From positions 67,126-72,536 of the forward strand of contig DJWN01000124.1 in NCBI GenBank assembly GCA_002440975.1: a DNA stretch of 5,411 nt. The letters are read 5' to 3'. Of this stretch, positions 1 through 5,411 are shown piece after piece. Each line of letters opens with the position of its first letter. Position 1 is the stretch's first letter. The DNA is from Bacteroidales bacterium UBA6229. Lineage in GTDB: Bacteria; Bacteroidota; Bacteroidia; Bacteroidales; F082. The position numbers were made by a program, and so were the translations under genes. The notes under the pieces were generated by a model. The model worked only from the letters and a program-made list of their open reading frames with translations. It was not told where the DNA came from and ran no database searches.

Positions 1-6
1 GCCTGC
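1..6 (+). other. Probable lipobox end (Ala-Cys) of the TamL signal peptide
   Basis: Codons 1-2 in the tamL frame encode Ala-Cys, followed by STRRLVPDGKYL. A small residue before Cys is the required -1/+1 pattern for signal peptidase II, and TamL proteins start their mature part with Cys followed closely by a VPDG motif. The preceding hydrophobic segment is outside the window, so the lipobox is only half seen. No acidic cluster follows the Cys, so there is no sign of the Bacteroidota surface-export signal for lipoproteins. That suits an anchor facing the periplasm beside the POTRA domains (inference). Confidence 0.6.
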
Positions 7-2280
7 AGCACTCGCAGACTGGTTCCAGACGGAAAGTATCTTGTGAATAAAAACAGGATTGAAATTGAGAATCCATCTAACGAAAAAATCAGCTTCACCA
101 AATCTGATCTTGCTGCTTTTAGTGGTCAACGTACTAATAAACTACTGCTTGGAACACGATTTTCGCTTTGGGTGCATTATAAAACCATTAAGAAGACCGA
201 TCGCAAATTTTGGAAGTGGATCAATGAAAAAATTGGTAAGCCACCAATCTATCTTGATAATTCACTCACCCAATCGGGTGCAGATCAGATGGGTCGTTAT
301 TTAAGAAATCTGGGTTATTTCAATTCGGAAATTAATACCAGTGCAAACACTTCGAAGTTTAGGGCCGAAGTTATTTATACCATTAATCCCAGGCAACCGT
401 ACACAATTCGCAACTTTGAATATGCCATTGAAGATAGCACTTTGGCAAAATTGGTTAAGCCCCTGAAGCTGCAAACCGAGCTAACCGAAGGTGCAAACTA
501 CAATGCGTATAAGATGGATGAGGAGCGTGACAGAATTACCGATTATTTAAAAAATAGCGGTTTTTATGCCTTTTCGCGCGACTATATTTATTTTGAAGTT
601 GACAGTAATTTCAAAAAGCAAATTTTGGATGTAAGGCTTTTGATTGACAGTTTAAAGACAGAACAGGGTAAAGTAGCACATAAGATTTATTTGATTAATA
701 AGGTATCAGTCTATCCAAATTTCATTCCTGCTCAGGCTAATCAGCCACTTACTGATAGCATCAAACTGGACTTAAAAGCAGGAAGAAGCCGTAAGCCATA
801 TTCCATGCATTTTTATTCGGTTGGCGACCCAAGAATTAGACCACAGACCTTTGGTCAAATCGTTCAATTGCACGAGAAAGATCCTTTTAGTTTGAAGAAA
901 CTGAAACAAACCTATAGGGGTTTGGGTAATTTCAGAATCTTCTCGATCACCGATATAGATTTTAAAACTGTCAGTCGGCCCGAAGCCGACACCGGTCTGT
1001 TGGATGTAAACATTAAGCTGCAAAGGGCAAAAGTACATGCTTATTCTGTTGAAGTTGAGGGCACAAATGCGGCCGGCGACCTGGGATTGAGAGGTAGTTT
1101 GGTGTATTCAAACAAGAACTTGTTCAGGGGAGCCGAACTTTTTCGCCTGAGCCTGCGAGGTGGTGGAGAAGCACAGCGTTTAACAGCAATTACTGGAGGC
1201 GAGGAGCTTGCTTCACAATCGGATCTTTTTAATACTTATGAGTTTGGGGTGAATGCCAACCTGGTGATACCACGCTTTTTGAGCCCCATTAGGCTGAGGA
1301 ATTTTGTTCTTGAATATCAACCAAAAACAACTTTTAATCTGGGATACAGCTCCGAAATTCGATCTAACTACGATCGTTTCATTACCGAAGCCACGATGAG
1401 TTACGACTGGATGACCTCAACCACCGTGCATCATATTTTAACACCTTTCAACCTTAACTCAGTGAGAGTTAAGCCCTCAGCAGCTTTTCAGCAGATTTTG
1501 GATAAGGAGATAAACCAACGTATTAAGGATCAATATTCTAATCACCTGATCTTTGGATTGAAGTACAGTTTTATTTTTAATAATCAGAATATCAATAAAG
1601 TAAAAAACTTTTCCTATTTCAGGGCAAATCTGGAATCTTCCGGAAACCTGTTATCGCTTTTTAATGATACACCCTTGATTTCTAAGCAGGAAGAATACGC
1701 TGAGTTGTTGGGAATCAGGTATGCACAATTTGCGCGCATGGATTTTGATTTTCGGCAGTATTTCATGCTTTCACAGAATAAACAATTGGTATTCAGAACA
1801 CTGATTGGAGTTGGGCTGCCATTTGGTAATTCAGCAGATATGCCATTCGAAAGGAGTTTTTATGGCGGAGGGGCAAATGGCATGCGTGGCTGGGTGTTCA
1901 GAGAACTGGGCCCGGGAAGCTTCAGTGGGACAGAAAAGGTCGAACGGATTGGAGATATTCAACTGGAAGGAAGTTTTGAGTACCGTTTTCCGATCTCGGG
2001 GTTCTTCAAAGGTGCCTTGTTTGCTGATGCCGGTAATATCTGGACCTTCAAAGATAACAGCTACCTACCAGATGGAAAATTTGACTTGGATGATTTTTAT
2101 GAGGAGCTTGCAGTAGATGCAGGATTTGGTTTCAGGTTTGATTTTTCGTTCTTCATCTTTCGGCTTGATGCCGCACTGCCACTTCGTGATCCTGCACGGG
2201 AGAGAAACAACAGGTGGAGAGTGGATGTGCTTAAAATCAGGGATGTAGTCTGGAATTTTGGAATTGGTTATCCTTTCTGA
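1..2280 (+). CDS. tamL: TamL-type BamA/Omp85-family outer-membrane assembly lipoprotein, 5'-partial
   Basis: Omp85-superfamily protein with periplasmic POTRA domains and a C-terminal 16-stranded barrel. TamL is the lipidated Bacteroidota relative of TamA and is thought to act with a TamB-like protein in outer-membrane assembly. The frame is open to base 1, giving 759 codons. The GTG at 43 is an internal Val in a family-typical stretch (VPDGKYLVNKNRI), so it is not the start. Codons 1-2 read Ala-Cys, as expected for a lipobox end, so only the signal peptide seems to be missing. POTRA-like repeats are visible: LRNLGYF near residues 101-107, LKNSGFY near 183-189, and a last one at about 282-345 (LHEKDPFSL, GLGNFRIF). 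The barrel starts near 348. The loop-6 motif is GGGANGMRGW (622-631), with Arg629 in the conserved position. The protein ends in Phe (GIGYPF), typical of a barrel beta-signal. It lies two bases upstream of the helicase gene. A BamA paralogue is the main alternative, but the lipoprotein start favours TamL. Confidence 0.88.
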   Translation, partial: ACSTRRLVPDGKYLVNKNRIEIENPSNEKISFTKSDLAAFSGQRTNKLLLGTRFSLWVHYKTIKKTDRKFWKWINEKIGKPPIYLDNSLTQSGADQMGRYLRNLGYFNSEINTSANTSKFRAEVIYTINPRQPYTIRNFEYAIEDSTLAKLVKPLKLQTELTEGANYNAYKMDEERDRITDYLKNSGFYAFSRDYIYFEVDSNFKKQILDVRLLIDSLKTEQGKVAHKIYLINKVSVYPNFIPAQANQPLTDSIKLDLKAGRSRKPYSMHFYSVGDPRIRPQTFGQIVQLHEKDPFSLKKLKQTYRGLGNFRIFSITDIDFKTVSRPEADTGLLDVNIKLQRAKVHAYSVEVEGTNAAGDLGLRGSLVYSNKNLFRGAELFRLSLRGGGEAQRLTAITGGEELASQSDLFNTYEFGVNANLVIPRFLSPIRLRNFVLEYQPKTTFNLGYSSEIRSNYDRFITEATMSYDWMTSTTVHHILTPFNLNSVRVKPSAAFQQILDKEINQRIKDQYSNHLIFGLKYSFIFNNQNINKVKNFSYFRANLESSGNLLSLFNDTPLISKQEEYAELLGIRYAQFARMDFDFRQYFMLSQNKQLVFRTLIGVGLPFGNSADMPFERSFYGGGANGMRGWVFRELGPGSFSGTEKVERIGDIQLEGSFEYRFPISGFFKGALFADAGNIWTFKDNSYLPDGKFDLDDFYEELAVDAGFGFRFDFSFFIFRLDAALPLRDPARERNNRWRVDVLKIRDVVWNFGIGYPF

Positions 2281-2282
2281 TT

Positions 2283-3713
2283 ATGGATAAAGCAAAGCTT
2301 TTCCAACTCATGCGCAAACATTTTGTGTTTGAGCCAACTGACGGTCAACTGGTGGTATTGCGTCATCTGGCGGCTTTTTTGTTGTCTCACAAAGATAATC
2401 CTGTTTATCTGCTCAAAGGTTATGCAGGAACGGGCAAGACTACCCTGGTGAGTATGATGGTTGAAATATTGCCTTTGATCGGTTTGCGTTTTGTTTTGCT
2501 GGCTCCAACCGGACGCGCTGCAAAAGTACTCAATCAGTATTCCGGAAAGGCTGCTTCCACAATTCATCGTAAGCTTTATCAGCGCACCACGATGGCCGAT
2601 GGTTCGGTAAAGGTGCAAAGAATGGTTAACAAGCATACAAAAACTGTTTTTATTGTTGATGAGGCATCAATGATCAGCGATTCGGGTAGCGAAAGTCAGT
2701 TTGGTTCATCCGCCAGTTTGTTGGATGATTTGATGGAATACGTTTTTGAAGGTGAACAGTGTCGTCTCTTGCTGATAGGTGATCAGGCACAGCTGCCACC
2801 TGTTGGTCTGGAAACCAGTCCTGCTCTTGATTTTACATTTCTCAAAGCAGCTTATCCCATCACAACTGCCAGCTTCGAGTTGCAGGATGTGATGCGGCAA
2901 AGCCTCGATTCGGGTATTTTATCCAATGCAACCGTATTGCGTGACAGGCTGAATGAGCAAATGTTTGATTTTCCTGTTTTTAATATTCAGCCTTTTAAAG
3001 ATGTTATTGCTGTGGCTCCCGATAATTTCGAAGATTTACTTCAGCAGGCCTTTGGCTCGCACGATTATAATGAGGCTGTTATCATTTGCAGGTCAAACAA
3101 AAGAGCCAACCGTTTCAATCAGGAAGTTCGTTACCGCATCCTGGGTCGCGACAGTGAACTTGCTGCCGGCGATCTGCTGATGGTTGTCAGGAATAATTAT
3201 TTCTGGCTCGACGAAAATGATCAGGGCGGCTTTATTGCTAATGGCGACCTGGCTATTGTGAACCGAATAATACAGTATGAAGATTTGTACGACCTGCATT
3301 TTGCGGAAGTCGAGATTAGTCTGATCGATTATCCCGAAAGCCCGTCCTTTACAGTTAAAATAATCCTCGACACCTTGAAGGTTGACGGAGCCTCGTTAAG
3401 CGAGAAAGAGTTTCAGAATTTTACGGCCAAAGTGGAAGAGGATTATCAGCACATCGGATCACGCCGCCAGTGCTGGGCCGAAATGAAGAAGAATCCTTAC
3501 TTTAATGCTTTGCAGGTGAAATTTGCCTATGCGCTTACCTGTCATAAAACACAAGGGGGACAGTGGCCAAACGTATTTGTGGACGGGGGTTTTCTGGCCA
3601 CAAAAGAAGTGCCCGACCGAAACGATTATCGCTGGCTCTACACAGCTTTTACGCGGGCAACAAAGAATCTGTTTCTCGTCAATTTTCCGGAAACCAGTTA
3701 TATTTTAACGTAA
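2283..3713 (+). CDS. Superfamily 1B DNA helicase, RecD/Dda-like (AAA family)
   Basis: Complete 476-residue ATP-dependent DNA helicase of the RecD/Dda/Pif1 branch, presumably 5'-to-3' and cytoplasmic, acting in repair, recombination or fork rescue. All core motifs are present: Walker A GYAGTGKTT (46-54, Lys52), motif Ia APTGRAAKVL (74-83), Walker B VFIVDEASM (122-130, Asp126-Glu127), motif III GDQAQLPPVG (166-175), motif IV VMRQ (203-206), a UvrD_C_2-type motif TCHKTQGGQW (419-428), and motif VI YTAFTRAT (453-460, Arg458). GDLLMVVRNNYFW (296-308) followed by IANGDLAIV (318-326) resembles the SH3-like 2B insert of RecD2/Dda. There is no long RecD N-terminal domain and the protein ends soon after motif VI, so it is a stand-alone helicase, not an obvious RecBCD subunit. 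The ATG at 2283 lies two bases after the tamL stop, which suggests co-transcription and translational coupling. No Shine-Dalgarno is visible. Family call is firm; cellular role is not known from sequence. Confidence 0.92.
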   Translation: MDKAKLFQLMRKHFVFEPTDGQLVVLRHLAAFLLSHKDNPVYLLKGYAGTGKTTLVSMMVEILPLIGLRFVLLAPTGRAAKVLNQYSGKAASTIHRKLYQRTTMADGSVKVQRMVNKHTKTVFIVDEASMISDSGSESQFGSSASLLDDLMEYVFEGEQCRLLLIGDQAQLPPVGLETSPALDFTFLKAAYPITTASFELQDVMRQSLDSGILSNATVLRDRLNEQMFDFPVFNIQPFKDVIAVAPDNFEDLLQQAFGSHDYNEAVIICRSNKRANRFNQEVRYRILGRDSELAAGDLLMVVRNNYFWLDENDQGGFIANGDLAIVNRIIQYEDLYDLHFAEVEISLIDYPESPSFTVKIILDTLKVDGASLSEKEFQNFTAKVEEDYQHIGSRRQCWAEMKKNPYFNALQVKFAYALTCHKTQGGQWPNVFVDGGFLATKEVPDRNDYRWLYTAFTRATKNLFLVNFPETSYILT

Positions 3714-3745
3714 AAAACCGCCCGAAAATCATTCCAGGCGGTTTT
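3714..3745. terminator. Bidirectional intrinsic terminator between the convergent helicase and porV genes
   Basis: A perfect 9-bp inverted repeat, AAAACCGCC (3714-3722) and GGCGGTTTT (3737-3745), encloses a 14-base loop. It begins directly after the helicase stop codon (3711-3713) and lies 21 bases beyond the porV stop (3767-3769). On the plus strand the stem is followed by only four T residues. On the minus strand the GC core runs into six T residues (complement of 3712-3717), so the signal looks stronger for porV. The position between convergent genes supports use in both directions. The 5-bp GC core is modest and the loop is fairly long, so efficiency is uncertain. Confidence 0.75.
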
Positions 3746-3766
3746 ACTATTCTGAATTAAATTGTC

Positions 3767-4951
3767 TTAATCTGCTTTTTTGCTCGCACTTCCTAAATCG
3801 AAGGTGAGCGCAAAACGTATGGTGTTTTGTAAGGGATTATTTCTGGAATCCACCGGAATTAGGTAGGAGAAATCAAGGCCAAAAACATTGTAGCGCAGTC
3901 CGGCACCCAAAGTAAAGAATTTGCGATTGCCTTTGGATTTATCTTCATAGAAAAAACCTCCACGCAGTGCAAACACTTTATTGTACCAATATTCTGTTCC
4001 AACGGCAAAGCTCAACTCACGCATCTCTTCGCTAAAGCCGTCAGGTGCATCATAAAAAGACTGAATCATCCCGGCTACAACGGAGACATCATCACTCATA
4101 CCTGCAGTAATTTTATTAGGATCCAAACTGTCTCCATATCTTGGTGGCGTAGGAACCAAAAGCTTATTGATGTCGATAGAGAACGCCAGGCTGTTGTAAT
4201 CATCCAGTTCAAGTGTAAGCGTAGGGCCAAACCGGAGGTTTGTAGGGATAAAATCCTTTTTGATGCTGGTTTCATTGTAACCCAGCTTGTTACCTATGTT
4301 GGAAATATTTACTCCCCAGGCAAATTTGGCATCGATATCCTTAAACCAGTTCACATCGTCTTCCCAGTAAACAGCTACATCAGCAGCTACTGAAATACCG
4401 GCCGAGGTGGCGGCACCCTGAACAGTTCGCCCTTGTGTTAGATTGGAATAAATAAACCTGCCGGCCACCGCACCAGAAAGCTTTTCAGTCAGTTTCCGGG
4501 AATAAGTTGCATCTATCGCCCATTCGTTTGGGCTGTAGGTGCCAATTTCGCCACCTTCATCATCTGTGAAAGTTATATCTCCCAAGCTGAAATAACGCAA
4601 TGTAGCAGCAACTGCTGACATATCGTTGATGCGTTTGTGAAAAGCCAGATAAGCCAGATTCATATCTGGAACCAGATTGCGTAGCCAGGGGCTGTAACCC
4701 AATCCAACACTCATATCCTTTTCAAATACCGCATATTTAGCAGGGTTCCAATGCATGGAATAAATATCTGGTGAACTCGAAACACCTGCATCTCCCATGG
4801 CTCCGGCCCGGGCATCAGGTGCGATTGTCAAAAATGGTACTGCTGTGGTAATTACATTCAAATTTCCTCCGGCCAGGTTGTTGTAATTTTGCCCATGTGA
4901 TTGTAATCCTGCAATAACAAGTGCAACTAGAATTAGGGTTTTAAGTTTCAT
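3767..4951 (-). CDS. porV: PorV (LptO), type IX secretion system outer-membrane shuttle protein
   Basis: Complete 394-residue protein, close to the length of characterised PorV. PorV is an outer-membrane beta-barrel of the FadL-like group. It binds T9SS cargo as it leaves the SprA/Sov translocon and delivers it to the PorU sortase for signal removal and surface attachment. Residues 1-20 form a signal peptide (Lys2 and Lys4, hydrophobic LILVALVIAGL, probable cleavage near SHG-Q). The mature N-terminal region has the family hallmark VPFLTIAPDARAGAMGDAG (38-56), followed by HWNPAKYA (67-74). The rest is alternating-residue beta-strand sequence, ending in a barrel strand (RFALTFDLG) and a short polar tail (SASKKAD). 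The ATG at 4951 is chosen because it directly precedes the signal peptide. It lies 82 bases downstream of porU on the same strand, the usual porU-porV order. A promoter box sits just upstream and a terminator follows. Confidence 0.95.
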   Translation of the reverse strand: MKLKTLILVALVIAGLQSHGQNYNNLAGGNLNVITTAVPFLTIAPDARAGAMGDAGVSSSPDIYSMHWNPAKYAVFEKDMSVGLGYSPWLRNLVPDMNLAYLAFHKRINDMSAVAATLRYFSLGDITFTDDEGGEIGTYSPNEWAIDATYSRKLTEKLSGAVAGRFIYSNLTQGRTVQGAATSAGISVAADVAVYWEDDVNWFKDIDAKFAWGVNISNIGNKLGYNETSIKKDFIPTNLRFGPTLTLELDDYNSLAFSIDINKLLVPTPPRYGDSLDPNKITAGMSDDVSVVAGMIQSFYDAPDGFSEEMRELSFAVGTEYWYNKVFALRGGFFYEDKSKGNRKFFTLGAGLRYNVFGLDFSYLIPVDSRNNPLQNTIRFALTFDLGSASKKAD

Positions 4952-5033
4952 AAATTTTGCGTGAATGTTCTAAAAAATTGTGTGCAAAAGTAACGTTTTC
5001 TTGTGTTATATATTGTTGCCTGATCTCAGACTA
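4952..5033 (-). other. AT-rich porU-porV intergenic spacer
   Basis: This 82-bp spacer between the porU stop and the porV start is AT-rich and has no terminator-like stem after porU. Read-through from porU into porV is therefore likely alongside the promoter box at 4985-4992. No Shine-Dalgarno sequence precedes the porV ATG (the bases just before it are GCAAAATTT), as is usual in this phylum. I see no small ORF or RNA structure here. Confidence 0.6.
4985..4992 (-). promoter_or_regulatory. Bacteroidota-type -7 promoter box upstream of porV
   Basis: On the minus strand these bases read TACTTTTG, an exact match to the Bacteroidota primary-sigma -7 consensus TAnnTTTG, and the following CACA continues the common TTTGCA pattern. 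It lies 33 bases before the porV ATG, so a start site near 4979-4981 would give a leader of about 28-30 bases. No convincing TTG -33 element is seen 17-23 bases upstream. It would allow porV expression independent of porU read-through. Confidence 0.6.
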
Positions 5034-5411
5034 TTAGTTTATTCGTGTAAATTTTTGGAAAACAGTGCTTTGTACTCCTTCGTCATCAGTAAGCCAAAGC
5101 TGATAAACATAGATTCCGGGAGCGATGTTGCGGCCATATTGATCTTTCCCATTCCATAGGATAGGTTCAGATCGCTGACCGTTACCGGCTGTTTGTCCTT
5201 CCAGACTCACCACATGACGTCCGTTGATATGGTAGATATCAATGCGATAATCGAAGCTTGCACCCGGCTTTCCGTGGTCAAAAACAAAAGCTGTTTCATC
5301 GCTAAAGGGATTGGGATAATTGAGCACGCGATGCAAAGCGAGTGCAGCAGTGCGATCAACAAAGAAGCGTATTTCGGCTTCAGATGAGTTGTTGTGCAAA
5401 TCCCAGGCTCT
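5034..5411 (-). CDS. porU: PorU, type IX secretion system sortase, C-terminal fragment (5'-partial at window edge)
   Basis: Last 125 codons of a protein that normally exceeds 1,000 residues. PorU is the gingipain-like (C25) cysteine protease of the T9SS at the cell surface. It cleaves the C-terminal signal from cargo and transfers the cargo to its surface anchor, working with PorV. Only the C-terminal domain is present, so the catalytic Cys and His cannot be checked. Visible marks are the AWDLHNNSSEAEIRF junction (2-16), NYPNPF (31-36), IYHINGRHV (59-67), WNGKDQYGR (86-94) and PGIYVYQL (98-105), forming a FlgD/T9SS CTD-like beta-sandwich that ends QKFTRIN. The frame is open to the window edge. 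The TTG at 5397-5399 is an internal Leu in the conserved AWDL(H)NNSSE segment, not a start. PorU identity rests on this domain plus adjacency to porV. Another T9SS cargo with a CTD is possible but less likely, because such proteins are rarely next to porV. Confidence 0.85.
   Translation of the reverse strand, partial: RAWDLHNNSSEAEIRFFVDRTAALALHRVLNYPNPFSDETAFVFDHGKPGASFDYRIDIYHINGRHVVSLEGQTAGNGQRSEPILWNGKDQYGRNIAPGIYVYQLWLTDDEGVQSTVFQKFTRIN

Noticed and set aside
1805..2116. 103-codon plus-strand open frame inside tamL
   Set aside because: It is out of frame with the conserved barrel sequence including the loop-6 motif, and shows no coherent domain.
2268..2636. 122-codon minus-strand open frame overlapping the tamL end and helicase start
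   Set aside because: It lies antisense to the Walker A and Ia region of a well-conserved helicase, has no recognisable domain, and has a low-complexity, Cys/His/Gln-rich composition typical of an antisense shadow.
3193..3400. The poorly conserved stretch between helicase motifs, considered as a foreign insertion or a frameshift
   Set aside because: The frame is continuous, and the NNYFW and NGDLAIV landmarks match the SH3-like 2B insert expected at this place in RecD2/Dda-type helicases.
5020..5029. Short inverted repeat CTGA-TC-TCAG after porU, considered as a terminator or operator
   Set aside because: Four-base arms with a two-base gap cannot form a stable hairpin, there is no T tract, and such short palindromes occur often by chance.
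5397..5399. TTG as the start of a 121-residue small gene
   Set aside because: The frame is open to the window edge with codons for RAWD just upstream, and the sequence is a recognisable PorU C-terminal segment, so this is an internal Leu.
1..5411. Mobile element, CRISPR array, tRNA/rRNA or an undescribed defence system
   Set aside because: No transposase, terminal repeats, direct-repeat arrays or structured RNA were seen. All long frames belong to known housekeeping or secretion families, and no shift in base composition was evident by eye.

Overview
The window carries genes typical of the phylum Bacteroidota (Bacteroidetes). Three things point there: a TamL-type outer-membrane assembly lipoprotein, the adjacent type IX secretion (T9SS) genes porU and porV, and a Bacteroidota-style -7 promoter element (TAnnTTTG). 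There are no clear Shine-Dalgarno sequences, which also fits the phylum. I cannot assign a genus. T9SS genes occur in both gliding Flavobacteriia/Cytophagia and non-gliding Bacteroidales.

Layout. Positions 1-2280 (+) hold most of tamL, cut at its 5' end by the window edge. The reading frame stays open to base 1 and includes an Ala-Cys that looks like the lipobox end. Positions 2283-3713 (+) hold a complete, compact superfamily 1B (RecD/Dda-like) DNA helicase, starting two bases after the tamL stop. A short convergent gap (3714-3766) contains a 9-bp stem that can terminate transcription from both sides. Positions 3767-4951 (-) hold complete porV. An 82-bp AT-rich spacer follows, with a good -7 promoter box for porV. 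Positions 5034-5411 (-) hold the last 125 codons of porU, the T9SS sortase, whose 5' end lies beyond the right edge.

Function. The two halves are separate, convergent transcription units. The left unit pairs an outer-membrane biogenesis factor with a DNA helicase, and I see no obvious functional link between them. In the right unit, PorU and PorV are known partners at the cell surface: PorV carries cargo from the T9SS translocon, and PorU removes the C-terminal secretion signal and attaches the cargo to the surface. All coding space is accounted for by recognisable families. I found no mobile element, CRISPR array, tRNA or rRNA gene, and no credible undescribed system. The findings are mostly boundary corrections and regulatory details.
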